A stretch of DNA of 64,000 nucleotides, from positions 4,056,001 through 4,120,000 of the forward strand of contig NZ_CP083349.1 of NCBI RefSeq assembly GCF_020035535.1, read 5' to 3'. Each line of letters begins with the position of its first letter. The first letter of the stretch is position 1. The position numbers and the translations under genes were made by a program. The stretch comes from Ensifer adhaerens (GTDB lineage Bacteria; Pseudomonadota; Alphaproteobacteria; Rhizobiales; Rhizobiaceae). Positions 26,434-35,206 of the stretch are shown one piece after another. Under the pieces are notes generated by a model. It was not told the origin of the DNA. It was given only the letters and a program-made list of their open reading frames with translations, and made no database searches.

Positions 26434-27458
26434 CCGTGGCGTTCCCGAACAATGCGTGGCGTCGGCTGCAAGCCGATTTCCTGGTCGTCACCCCGGGTCG
26501 AAGCGATGCCGCTGTTCAGGCTCGCAAGGGGCGTTGCCCGTGAAGGGGTCGCAATATAGTGCAGCCGCAGCTGTTCGGTCCGGCCCCGCGAGACTGAATC
26601 GAGGATCACGCCCGCCGTGAACATGATGATCGACATCATCAGCATGGCCAGCGCGAAGACCCAGGTCGGCATGCGCGGCACGAGCCCGGTGGCGAAATAT
26701 TCGAACAGCACCGGCATCATGAAGCCGATGCTCGTCGCAAAGAATGCCATGCCGATCAGTCCGAAGAACGTGAAAGGCCGCGTTTCTTTCATGAGCATCG
26801 CGAAGGTCCAGAGGATCTTGGCGCCGTCCTTGTATGTCGACAGTTTGGAATGGGAACCTTCCGGGCGCCGGCCATAGTCCAGTTCAAGCTCCGCGACCGG
26901 CAGCTTGAGACGCGAGGCATGGACGGACATCTCCGTCTCGATTTCGAAACCGTTGGAAATGGCCGGGAAACTCTTGGCGAACCGTCGCGAGAGCACGCGG
27001 TAACCGGAGAAGATGTCGTTGAAATCCGTGCCGAATATTTCCCGGTACAGAAGGTTGAAGATCCTGTTGCCGAAGGCGTGACCCTGTCTGCCGGCATCGT
27101 CGTGAACGCCGCGTCGCGTCCCGACGACCATGTCGGCGCGCTCGGTGATCAGGGTGCGGATCAGGTCTTCCGCATCCGTCGGGCAATAGGTGCTGTCGCC
27201 GTCGGCCATGACATAGATGTCGGCATCGATATCGGCGAGCATGCGGCGCACCACGTGCCCCTTGCCCTGCCGGCGTTCGCGCACGACGGTCGCGCCGGCA
27301 AGCATGGCCTTCAGCGCCGTGCCGTCGGTCGAATTGTTGTCGTAGACATAGATATGTGCCGTCGGCAGCGCCGCCTGGAAGCCCTGAACCACTTGTCCGA
27401 TGGTCGATGCTTCATTGTAGCAGGGCAGGAGTACGGCGATGTTGAAACGGTCGAACAT
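26430..27458 (-). CDS. Family 2 glycosyltransferase with C-terminal membrane helices (polyprenyl-phosphate type)
   Basis: About 342 residues from the ATG at 27458 (MFDRFNIAVLLPCYNEAST); a frame to 27491 exists without clear RBS for either. GT2 motifs: IAVLLPCYNEA, then YVYDNNSTDGT, ADGDSTYCPTDAEDLI (DxD-type), GTRRG and SGYRVLSRRF. Two C-terminal TM helices (FTFFGLIGMAFFATSIGFMM and FALAMLMMSIIMFTAGVIL) place it with ArnC/GtrB-type enzymes that build polyprenyl-phosphate sugars. It is the first gene of a four-gene operon. Confidence 0.9.
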   Translation of the reverse strand: MFDRFNIAVLLPCYNEASTIGQVVQGFQAALPTAHIYVYDNNSTDGTALKAMLAGATVVRERRQGKGHVVRRMLADIDADIYVMADGDSTYCPTDAEDLIRTLITERADMVVGTRRGVHDDAGRQGHAFGNRIFNLLYREIFGTDFNDIFSGYRVLSRRFAKSFPAISNGFEIETEMSVHASRLKLPVAELELDYGRRPEGSHSKLSTYKDGAKILWTFAMLMKETRPFTFFGLIGMAFFATSIGFMMPVLFEYFATGLVPRMPTWVFALAMLMMSIIMFTAGVILDSVSRGRTEQLRLHYIATPSRATPLASLNSGIASTRGDDQEIGLQPTPRIVRERHG

Positions 27459-27635
27459 CCGGGTGGCTCGGCTCGTGTTGGGTTGGCGCAATCATAGGCA
27501 TCAGGGGGTTAACAAGACGCCAAGGGCGCGTCCGTAAGTGCGGCGCCTGGGGGGCTGACCTGACCGCTGCAGGCTTTACGCTTTCTTGAGCGCGTATCGT
27601 TAGGCTGTGATGAGATGGAGAAGGGCAGGGATTCC

Positions 27636-29456
27636 ATGGCGAACGGGACGGCGACGCTTTCTGAGGCGACTTCAACGGACGCGCCGAGGCCGTTCTGGTC
27701 GAGCCTGCGTTGGATGGTGCTCGTCTACGGCGTGCCCACAGTCCTCTTCCTCGTCACCCGGTTCCTGACGGCACCCGACTATGTCGGCCGCGACAACGAC
27801 GATGTCATGCGCCTGGTTCAGGTGCGTGATCTCCTTACTGGGCAGAGCTGGTTCGACCTGACGCAAGTCCGCCTCGGCCTGGAAGGCGGCACGCTGATGC
27901 ACTGGTCGCGCCTCATCGACCTGCCGATCGCCACGCTCATTTCCATCTTCAGGCCATTTGTCGGCACTGAGCAGGCTGAAACCCTGGCCTTGGGGTTCTG
28001 GCCGATTTCGCTTGCCGTGCCTTTGCTGGCGGCAATGGGGCTGGCCGGTCGTCGCGCTGGTGGTGTGGATGCCATGCATTTCTGCCTGGGACTGACCGTG
28101 ATCTTCATCATCACGACCAATCGATTCCTCGGCGGTTCGATCGACCATCACAATGTGCAATTGGTTCTGGTTGCTGCCATGGCGGCAATGCTCGTCGATC
28201 GAACGTATCGCGCAGCGAGCTACGCCATTGCAGGATTGGCGGCAGCGCTGGCGATTGCCATTGGCGCAGAAACGACGCCGTTTGTGGCGATGGTCTGCGC
28301 AGTCGTTGCCTGCCAATGGGTTTGGGCCGGTCGAAAGGCTTTGCGGGCCACCGTCGCGTTCGGTCTTTCGCTGGTTGCAGGCCTCAGCCTGTTCTTCTTC
28401 GCGACGGTGCCGCCGCGCCTCTATCTGGCCGCGACCTGCGACAATCTCTCGATCGCTTTCTATTCGCTGGCGCTGACCGGGGGTGGCCTGTTGGCGCTTG
28501 CAGCCGCCACGCTCAGCGATCGGTCAGCCGTCGCAAGGATGATCGCTCTTGGCGCGTGCGGCCTGGTCGTCATTGCTGTGGCACTGGTTGTGGCGCCGCA
28601 ATGCCTCGGCAATCCGCTGTCGGGGCTCGACCCGCTGCTTCGCGAACTGTGGCTCGACAATGTCACCGAGGCGCGTTCCTTCGTGGCCGTCGCAAAGACT
28701 GAGCCCACGAGCCTCGGCGCCTACTATTTCGCCGGTGCCTTTGCCGCGCTTGTCTGCGCCTGGCGCATCTGGCGTCGTGACAGGGTCGATCTCAACCTCA
28801 TTCTCTTCGCGCTTGTGTTTTCGAGCCTGATGATTGCGCTCATTCAGGTGCGCGGAATGGCCTTCTCCAATCTTCTGGCAATCGTGCCGCTTGCCTTGCT
28901 GCTTTCGGATCTTCGTGCCCGCTCGAAAGGCGGTACGGCGGGAACAGGCGCCTCCCTGCTTTATGTTGGCACGCTTCTCATTTCGGTCCCGGTTGTCTGG
29001 GCTATTGCCGGGGAGCTTTTCGACAAGGGGATAGGTGGCGTCATGGCGGGCGAGCCCCAAGCCTCGAACGGTGAGGCCTGCCTGACGGCGGCATCGCTGA
29101 CCGATCTGGAGGGCTTGGCGCCTTCGCTCATCGTCGGGCCATCCGATATCGGTGCGGCCGTCCTTCGCCACACGCAGCACCGCGTGCTGAGTGCGCCCTA
29201 TCACCGCAATGCCGCGGGCATGCTTACGGAGTTGAAGATCGGCCTGGCCCGGACTGAGGATGCGGCGGTCATGCTGCGCCAGCTCGGACGTCCGATCCTG
29301 GCCTTCTGCGCCGCGGACGTTCAGGCACGAATGATCGCCGCGCGAGCGCCGCAAGGGCTCTATGCCGAACTTGCGGCCGATCATGTGCCGGCGTTCCTGT
29401 CGCCCTTGCCGATTTCGGCAGGTTCGCCCATCCGGCTCTATGCTCTGAAACCTTAG
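27636..29456 (+). CDS. GT-C-like integral membrane glycosyltransferase (STT3/PMT-like)
   Basis: About 606 residues with ten or more hydrophobic helices. The start at 27636 (MANGTATL) has AGGGCAGGG upstream; 27615 is an in-frame alternative. After TM1 the first loop reads [18 protein letters not shown], resembling the acidic catalytic loop of GT-C enzymes, and [13 protein letters not shown] resembles the DHH region of STT3/AglB proteins. The C-terminal 130 residues look periplasmic. It is divergent from the GT2 operon. Substrate and acceptor are unknown. Confidence 0.7.
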   Translation: MANGTATLSEATSTDAPRPFWSSLRWMVLVYGVPTVLFLVTRFLTAPDYVGRDNDDVMRLVQVRDLLTGQSWFDLTQVRLGLEGGTLMHWSRLIDLPIATLISIFRPFVGTEQAETLALGFWPISLAVPLLAAMGLAGRRAGGVDAMHFCLGLTVIFIITTNRFLGGSIDHHNVQLVLVAAMAAMLVDRTYRAASYAIAGLAAALAIAIGAETTPFVAMVCAVVACQWVWAGRKALRATVAFGLSLVAGLSLFFFATVPPRLYLAATCDNLSIAFYSLALTGGGLLALAAATLSDRSAVARMIALGACGLVVIAVALVVAPQCLGNPLSGLDPLLRELWLDNVTEARSFVAVAKTEPTSLGAYYFAGAFAALVCAWRIWRRDRVDLNLILFALVFSSLMIALIQVRGMAFSNLLAIVPLALLLSDLRARSKGGTAGTGASLLYVGTLLISVPVVWAIAGELFDKGIGGVMAGEPQASNGEACLTAASLTDLEGLAPSLIVGPSDIGAAVLRHTQHRVLSAPYHRNAAGMLTELKIGLARTEDAAVMLRQLGRPILAFCAADVQARMIAARAPQGLYAELAADHVPAFLSPLPISAGSPIRLYALKP

Positions 29457-29529
29457 GCGGTGCCTGCCCGGCGGGTGGAAAGCGCAACGGATATGCTGGC
29501 CTTCGGCGAAGGGTGCGGTAAAAGAAGCC

Positions 29530-31134
29530 ATGGCTTCTTTCTTCGACAGCGATTCTCCGAGCAATCTTGCCGAATATTCGGTGTCCGAGCTTTCGGGCTC
29601 GATCAAGCGAACCGTCGAGCAGGCCTTCGACCAGGTGCGCGTGCGCGGCGAGATCTCCGGCTATCGCGGCCCGCACTCGTCGGGCCATGCCTACTTCGCG
29701 CTCAAGGACGATCGGGCCCGCATTGACGCGGTGATCTGGAAGGGCACCTTCTCGCGCCTACGCTTCCGCCCGGAAGAGGGCATGGAGGTAATCGCGACCG
29801 GCAAGGTCACGACCTTCCCGGGTTCGTCGAAATACCAGATCGTCATCGAATCGATGGAGCCGGCCGGTGCGGGCGCGCTGATGGCGCTTCTCGAAGAGCG
29901 CAAGCGCAAGCTCGGGGCCGAGGGTCTCTTCGATGCCGCCCGCAAGCGGCCGCTGCCCTATATGCCCAGGGTGATCGGCGTGGTGACCTCGCCGACCGGT
30001 GCCGTCATCCGCGATATCCTGCACCGCATTGCCGACCGCTTTCCGGTGCACGTCGTCGTCTGGCCGGTGCGGGTGCAAGGCGATGGTTCGGGCGACGAGG
30101 TGGCGGCGGCGATCCGAGGCTTCAACGATATTGAACCCGGCGGCCCGATCGCCCGTCCGGATGTGTTGATCGTTGCGCGTGGCGGCGGCAGCCTCGAAGA
30201 CCTCTGGGGCTTCAACGACGAGGCCGTCGTTCGTGCCGCGGCCGCCTCTCAGATTCCGCTGATTTCCGCCGTCGGGCACGAGACCGACTGGACGCTGATC
30301 GACTATGCCGCCGACCAGCGCGCACCGACGCCGACCGGGGCGGCCGAAATGGCCGTGCCGGTCCGGGCCGATCTCGAGGCGGCGGTCTCCGGCCTGTCGG
30401 CACGCTTGAAATCTGCGGTCGGGCGGCAGATGGACAATCGCCGCCAGGCGGTGCGCGCACTGGCGCGGGCGCTTCCGTCACTCGATCAACTGCTGGCGCT
30501 GCCGCGCCGTCGCTTCGATGAGGCAGCGCTGGGCCTCGGCCGTGGCTTGCAATTGAACACGGCGAACAAGCGCCGGCAGTTCGAGCGTGTCTCGGCCGAG
30601 CTGCGCGCCGATCTTCTGAAGGGCAAGCTTTCCGAGCGGCGTCAGCGCCTTGTCGATGCCATGAACAAGGCCGAACGCATCGTCGAGCGGCAGGTCCATC
30701 GCGGCGAGGCGCGGGTCCAGGCGGCGGATGCGGCGCTACGGGCGCTGCCCTCACGCTTGGTCGGCCAGATCCACCGCGCTTCCGATCGTGTCACGGGGCT
30801 TGCCGCCCGGTCGGATGCGGCGATCCGTGCAGACGTGCGCCGCCTGCGCAGCGTCATTGTCGCCCAGGATCGCATCCTGCAGTCGCTCTCCTATCGCAAC
30901 GTCCTGCAGCGCGGCTTCGCTCTTGTTCGGGACGCCGATGGCGGTCCCGTGCGCCAGGCGGCATCCGTCTCGGCCGGCATGGCACTCAGTCTGGAATTTG
31001 CCGATGGCCGCGTTTCGGCAATTGCGGGCGAAGGCGAGGGCGAGCCGGCTTCTCCGTCGCCGGTGCCACGCAAGAAGCAGCCGAAGCCCGCGGAGCCGGC
31101 GGGAGATCCGCCGAAACAGGGCAGTCTGTTCTAG
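29530..31134 (+). CDS. xseA: Exodeoxyribonuclease VII large subunit
   Basis: A 534-residue protein. The N-terminal OB-fold (about 18-110) begins [22 protein letters not shown], and the catalytic region has [17 protein letters not shown], then [47 protein letters not shown] and [20 protein letters not shown] long coiled coil fills residues 300-450. It degrades single-stranded DNA with XseB. The C-terminal tail is rich in Pro/Glu. The start at 29530 follows AAAAGAAGCC; it has no terminator I can recognise. Confidence 0.98.
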   Translation: MASFFDSDSPSNLAEYSVSELSGSIKRTVEQAFDQVRVRGEISGYRGPHSSGHAYFALKDDRARIDAVIWKGTFSRLRFRPEEGMEVIATGKVTTFPGSSKYQIVIESMEPAGAGALMALLEERKRKLGAEGLFDAARKRPLPYMPRVIGVVTSPTGAVIRDILHRIADRFPVHVVVWPVRVQGDGSGDEVAAAIRGFNDIEPGGPIARPDVLIVARGGGSLEDLWGFNDEAVVRAAAASQIPLISAVGHETDWTLIDYAADQRAPTPTGAAEMAVPVRADLEAAVSGLSARLKSAVGRQMDNRRQAVRALARALPSLDQLLALPRRRFDEAALGLGRGLQLNTANKRRQFERVSAELRADLLKGKLSERRQRLVDAMNKAERIVERQVHRGEARVQAADAALRALPSRLVGQIHRASDRVTGLAARSDAAIRADVRRLRSVIVAQDRILQSLSYRNVLQRGFALVRDADGGPVRQAASVSAGMALSLEFADGRVSAIAGEGEGEPASPSPVPRKKQPKPAEPAGDPPKQGSLF

Positions 31135-31200
31135 CGCGTCATCCCGTTGTCATGGCGACGACCTAACGCCATGGTTCCCTAAAGATTGACGGAGCCCGGC

Positions 31201-31776
31201 ATGATCGAGCGAGCCAAGATTATCTTCATCCACGGCGCCTCCAGCAGTGGGAAATCGACGCTGGCGCGTGCGGTCCAGGCGCAGATTGGCGAGCCGTTCT
31301 GGCATGTTTCGATCGACCATCTTCGCGATTCGGGAACGGTGCCGATGGAGCGGTTCCGCCGCGGCGACTTTCGCTGGAAAGAACACCGGGCCCGCTTCTT
31401 CGACGGGTTTCACCGCTCGCTGGTTGCCTATGCATCAGCCGGCAACAATCTCCTGCTGGAGCACATTCTCGAGGAGCCCGGCTGGGCCGTCGAACTGGCG
31501 GCGATGTTCGAACCCTTCGACGTCTTTTTCGTCGGCCTTCATTGCGAACTCGACGAACTCGTCCGAAGGGAAACGCTTCGCGGCGATCGGCCGATCGGCA
31601 GTGCCGCGGAGGACTTTCATCGGATCCATGAAGGACAGCGCTACGATCTCCAGCTTCGCTCGGATCAGCCCGTGGAAGACAACGCCGCGCAACTCATATC
31701 CGCCTGGGCTTCGCGCCGGTTGCCATCCGTTTTCGCGGAACTGGCCCGCAACGCGCGTCCGGTTTATCCTCGATAG
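31201..31776 (+). CDS. Chloramphenicol phosphotransferase-like kinase
   Basis: A 191-residue P-loop protein. The Walker A motif is HGASSSGKSTLARAV; LLLEHILEEPGW and FFVGLHCELDELVRRE match the chloramphenicol 3-O-phosphotransferase-like (CPT) family, which also includes kinases of small molecules unrelated to chloramphenicol. I use the ATG at 31201 with CGGAG 7 bp upstream, not the TTG at 31186. Substrate specificity cannot be inferred, so resistance should not be assumed. Confidence 0.85.
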   Translation: MIERAKIIFIHGASSSGKSTLARAVQAQIGEPFWHVSIDHLRDSGTVPMERFRRGDFRWKEHRARFFDGFHRSLVAYASAGNNLLLEHILEEPGWAVELAAMFEPFDVFFVGLHCELDELVRRETLRGDRPIGSAAEDFHRIHEGQRYDLQLRSDQPVEDNAAQLISAWASRRLPSVFAELARNARPVYPR

Positions 31777-31943
31777 CCGAGCAAGGACTCCATCAATCTC
31801 CAGCGGCGCGAATGGCTTCGTTTTTCAAGCCCATTGCAACGTCGACATTCGCCGCCAGGTGGGCTTCCAGCAACAGATTGATTTTTTATAGCATTTGAAC
31901 GAGAGATCATTTTCGATCCTGCCTGACACACGAGGAACATCGG

Positions 31944-32534
31944 ATGCGCATTCTGCTTGTGCTTGCTCACCCGCTCGAAGACAGTTTTGCCGTCAACGTC
32001 GCGCGTGAAGCGCGCACGGCCCTGGAGGCGAACGGCCATTCGGTCGATTTGCTCGATCTTTATCGCGAGGATTTCGATCCGCGTCTCACCGTGGCCGAGC
32101 GCGGCAGCTACTTCACCGACGCCTATGACCGCTCGGCAGCGGCCGACTGGATAGCGCGCCTGCAGGCGGCCGACGGGTTGGTGCTCGTGTTCCCACAATG
32201 GTGGTTCAATTTTCCGGCGATCCTCAAGGGCTTCTTCGATCGTGTCTTTGCGCCTGGTGTCGCCTTCGACAACGATCCGGCCGGCGGCCGCATCATTCCG
32301 CGGCTTCACAACATCAAGGTCTTCTGGGCGCTGACCACAACAGGCTCGCCCTGGTGGGTGGTGCATCTCTACATGGGCAATCCGGTGAAACGACTGTTGA
32401 AACGCGGCATCGCCGCTTTCTGTGCCAAGGGGCTGAACTTCCGCATGCTCGCGCTGCATGACATGGACAGGGCGACCGACGCCAAGCGCAAGGCACATCT
32501 CGACCGTGTGCGCCGGCTCATCGCGAGCATCTAG
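31944..32534 (+). CDS. NAD(P)H-dependent oxidoreductase, flavodoxin fold (KefF/MdaB-like)
   Basis: A 196-residue flavodoxin-like quinone reductase. MRILLVLAHPLEDSFAVNV is the phosphate-binding region and FPQWWFNFPAILKGFFDRVFAPG the FMN/quinone region with the family's conserved W-W-F. The TTTGSPWW loop also fits the family. It reduces quinones with NAD(P)H and FMN/FAD. It is convergent with a MarR gene that may control it, with only 6 bp between the stops. Confidence 0.92.
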   Translation: MRILLVLAHPLEDSFAVNVAREARTALEANGHSVDLLDLYREDFDPRLTVAERGSYFTDAYDRSAAADWIARLQAADGLVLVFPQWWFNFPAILKGFFDRVFAPGVAFDNDPAGGRIIPRLHNIKVFWALTTTGSPWWVVHLYMGNPVKRLLKRGIAAFCAKGLNFRMLALHDMDRATDAKRKAHLDRVRRLIASI

Positions 32535-32540
32535 CCGCGG

Positions 32541-33023
32541 CTACTCGAACGTCGCCAAATATTTTCTAAGCAAGCCGTCGAGCGCTGCGCGCTCCTCGGA
32601 CGAGAGTTCGGAAACGACGCGGTGCTGGTTTGCCACGTGCGCGGTCGCGGCCTCGTCGACCCGGCGCAGCCCTTCCTCCGTGAGCGCAATGATGACGCTG
32701 CGCCTGTCCTCGGGGTTGGCAATCCGCTCGACGAGTCCGGCCTTCTCCAACTGGTCGATGCGGTTGGTCATGGTTCCCGAGCTGACCATGGTCGTATCCA
32801 GCAGATCTCCGGGCGAAAGCCGATAGGGCGGCCCGGAGCGGCGCAGCGTCGCGAGCACGTCGAAGCTCGAAGCGGAGAGGCCGCGTTCGGCAAAGGTTTT
32901 TTCGACTTCCCGGCCGATATGGGTCGAAAGCCGCGAGAGGCGGCCAAGCAGCCCCATGGCCGTCACGTCAAGATCCGGCCGTTCCCGGTGCCATTGGGCC
33001 AAAATTCTGTCGACGCGATCCAT
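32541..33023 (-). CDS. MarR-family transcriptional regulator
   Basis: A 160-residue winged helix protein. The recognition region is SPGDLLDTTMVSSGTMTNRIDQLEKAGLVERI, followed by the wing NPEDRRSVIIALTEEG. It is divergent from an EamA exporter. Three copies of an 18-bp palindrome-like operator fill the shared intergenic region, so it probably represses both itself and the exporter and dissociates upon binding a ligand. Confidence 0.95.
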   Translation of the reverse strand: MDRVDRILAQWHRERPDLDVTAMGLLGRLSRLSTHIGREVEKTFAERGLSASSFDVLATLRRSGPPYRLSPGDLLDTTMVSSGTMTNRIDQLEKAGLVERIANPEDRRSVIIALTEEGLRRVDEAATAHVANQHRVVSELSSEERAALDGLLRKYLATFE

Positions 33024-33056
33024 CAGGGAATCTCCACTGTTTCGTCAGTCATAGAG

Positions 33057-33126
33057 TATCTTGACGTAGAGATAAACTGTGCTAGCTTCAATTTATCTTG
33101 ATATAGAGATTCTTGAGATAAAGATA
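33057..33126. promoter_or_regulatory. Three tandem MarR operators
   Basis: TATCTTGACGTAGAGATA (33057-33074), TATCTTGATATAGAGATT (33094-33111) and ATTCTTGAGATAAAGATA (33109-33126) share the pattern TATCTTGA-N-AGATA. Copies 2 and 3 overlap by 3 bp and the last reaches the exporter start codon. Spacing is 37 bp then 15 bp. Confidence 0.78.
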
Positions 33127-34004
33127 TGAGTACGAACCGCACCACCGATCTCGCCTTGACCGCACTCGCCCCGGCCATATGGGGCAGCACCTACCTCGTC
33201 ACCACGCGGTTCCTGCCCTCGGGTTATCCGCTGACCGTTGCGATGTTGCGGGCGCTTCCGGCAGGCCTCCTGCTCTTGCTGATCGTACGGCGCCTGCCTG
33301 AAGGTATCTGGTGGCCGCGCACGTTCGTGCTCGGCGCGCTCAACTTCTCCTTCTTCTGGGCCATGCTGTTCGTTTCGGCTTACCGGTTGCCGGGCGGCGT
33401 TGCGGCCACGGTGGGCGCCGTCCAGCCGCTGATCGTCATCCTTCTGTCGCGGGTGTTTCTGGGCTCGCCGATCCGCCTGCTCAGTGTCGTCGCCGGCCTC
33501 GCAGGTATCGTCGGCGTCGCCCTGCTGGTGCTCACACCTGGCGCTGCGCTCGATCCGTTCGGGGTACTGGCCGGTCTCGCCGGCGCCGTCTCCATGGCCT
33601 TCGGTACCGTTCTGAGTCGCCATTGGGCGCCGCCGGTGCCGCCGCTCACCTTCACCGCCTGGCAACTGGCCGCCGGTGGTCTGATGCTCGTGCCGGTGGC
33701 GTTGTTCTTCGAGCCGTCGCTGCCGCCACTGACCACGGCAAACGTCCTCGGGCTTGCCTATCTCGGCCTGATCGGCGCCGCCTTTACCTATCTGCTCTGG
33801 TTCCGCGGCCTTTCGCGCCTAGAACCGTCGGCCGTCTCGCCGCTCGGTTTCTTGAGCCCCGTCGTCGCCATCCTGCTCGGCTGGGGCGTGCTCGGCGAGC
33901 AAATGACCCCGGTCCAGGCGCTCGGCATCTTGGTGGTCTTCATCAGCGTCTGGCTCAGCCAGCGTGCGCAGTTGCTGCCGAAGGTGCGACCGGCCCGCGC
34001 TTGA
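33126..34004 (+). CDS. EamA-family (DMT) transporter
   Basis: A 292-residue protein with ten predicted helices and the two-repeat EamA fold: LALTALAPAIWGSTYLVTTR in repeat 1 and GVLAGLAGAVSMAFGTVLSRHW in repeat 2. It resembles small-metabolite exporters of the RhtA/YdcZ kind. No strong RBS precedes the ATG; the operator overlaps the start. The MarR gene 102 bp away is divergent, so the pair forms a typical efflux unit. Confidence 0.93.
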   Translation: MSTNRTTDLALTALAPAIWGSTYLVTTRFLPSGYPLTVAMLRALPAGLLLLLIVRRLPEGIWWPRTFVLGALNFSFFWAMLFVSAYRLPGGVAATVGAVQPLIVILLSRVFLGSPIRLLSVVAGLAGIVGVALLVLTPGAALDPFGVLAGLAGAVSMAFGTVLSRHWAPPVPPLTFTAWQLAAGGLMLVPVALFFEPSLPPLTTANVLGLAYLGLIGAAFTYLLWFRGLSRLEPSAVSPLGFLSPVVAILLGWGVLGEQMTPVQALGILVVFISVWLSQRAQLLPKVRPARA

Positions 34005-34076
34005 AGGCGGGCTTGCAACCATAGGGCAAGCGCTTCACATTGCCGGGAACCTCAACCCTGAAAAAGCGCATGCCTG

Positions 34077-34704
34077 ATGACCGAGCACCTGACGCCGGCA
34101 CACTATTCCGATCTCCTCCGCTTCGCCAGGCGCCAGACCCGTCGCGCCGCCGAAGCGGAGGATTTGCTACGAAGCGCTGATCGTGGCGCTGAAGGCGGGG
34201 CGGTTCCCGACCGGCGGTGATCGGGCCTGGTTCTGCGGCATCATTCGCAAGCTCGCTGCCATGCAGGCGCGTAGCGCAGCCCGCCGCCTTCGCCGCGAGC
34301 AGCAATCGGGCGTGCCGGAAACGGAAGAGGGGCGTTCCGACGATCCGCTTGCTTTCGCCGCCACGCTCTCGCCCGGCCTCAGGATCGTGATGCTGCTCGC
34401 GATCGCCGGTCACAATCGCCTCGAAATCCGCCATCTCCTCGGCATTTCCGACGAAGCGCTGCGCCAGCGCATCCTGATGCTGCGTCGTACCTGGCGTGCC
34501 GCCGGTCATGTCGAGACCAATCTGGAACTGACGGGACTGCGCTATCCGCTGGAAACCGGCCGTATCCGCCAGGCGCTGCTGCCGGTGACGCGCGACGGCC
34601 GGGCAGCCTTCGCCAGCCACGATCCGGATGGCCATCTCTTCGCGATCAATTTTTCTTTGCGCGCGCCTCACAAAGCGGCAACCGGCGGCAACAAGCTGGC
34701 GTAA
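34077..34704 (+). pseudogene. ECF-type sigma factor gene broken by a frameshift
   Basis: A frame starting ATG at 34077 encodes TEHLTPAHYSDLLRFARRQ and continues to AEAEDLL near 34169. The following bases are out of frame. Frame +1 then resumes with EALIVALKAGRFPTGGDRAW and reads to 34704 through a region-4-like HTH (LEIRHLLGISDEALRQRI). Joined, AEDLL-x-EALIVALKAG restores the sigma region 2 consensus, with two bases missing (or one extra) at about 34169-34171. The C-terminal 60-residue extension is unusual. Both parts code on the same strand and without other stops, so the break is recent or a sequencing error. Confidence 0.7.
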
Positions 34705-34725
34705 CAAACAGAAAGGGAGCAACCA

Positions 34726-35124
34726 ATGCTGTCGAAACCACGTATCGGGGCGATCTGCTACTTCATCTCGGATCTCGGCCGAACGGAAGCCTTCTATCGA
34801 GATGTCCTTGGTCTCAAGGTCCAGCGCGTGGAGGACGACGAAGCCGGCACCTGGCTGATGGCGAAGATAGAAAACGAGGTCGAGCTGATCTTCTTCGTCG
34901 TCGAAAGCAAACCGGGCAACACGCCGATCGTCGTGTTCGATCTCGCCGAAGGCGGCATCGACGATGTGGTCGCCGGCCTCGCGGAAAAGGGAACCACCAT
35001 CGTCACACCGGTGAGCCACGCGCCGGGTGGCTGGTCGGCGGAATTCGCCGATCCCGATGGCCATGTGCTGTCGCTCTACCAATCGGCGGAGATGCCGCGT
35101 CTGAAGCGGGCCGCCAACGGCTGA
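34726..35124 (+). CDS. VOC-family (glyoxalase-fold) protein
   Basis: A 132-residue protein: AICYFISDLGRTEAFYRDVLGL starts the glyoxalase fold and EFADPDGHVLSLYQ ends it with a conserved Glu-like position. It has RBS AAAGGGAGC. It follows the broken sigma factor gene by 21 bp, in the same orientation, so it may have been the sigma factor's partner. A typical role is thiol- or metal-dependent detoxification, substrate unknown. Confidence 0.85.
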   Translation: MLSKPRIGAICYFISDLGRTEAFYRDVLGLKVQRVEDDEAGTWLMAKIENEVELIFFVVESKPGNTPIVVFDLAEGGIDDVVAGLAEKGTTIVTPVSHAPGGWSAEFADPDGHVLSLYQSAEMPRLKRAANG

Positions 35125-35140
35125 GGGCCCCCAAAGAAAA

Positions 35141-35165
35141 GGCCGCCGCATGTGTTGCGGCGGCC
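35141..35165. terminator. Bidirectional terminator
   Basis: A perfect 10-bp stem GGCCGCCGCA/TGCGGCGGCC with loop TGTGT, flanked by A-rich DNA on both sides (AAAGAAAA upstream, CACAAA downstream), between convergent genes. Confidence 0.85.
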
Positions 35166-35206
35166 ACAAATCCTTCAGGTCGGACGAGACTGGCGAGAAG
35201 CCGTGA

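Noticed and set aside
31201..31776. Chloramphenicol resistance gene
   Set aside because: CPT-like kinases are a broad family; nothing in the sequence or neighbourhood shows this substrate.
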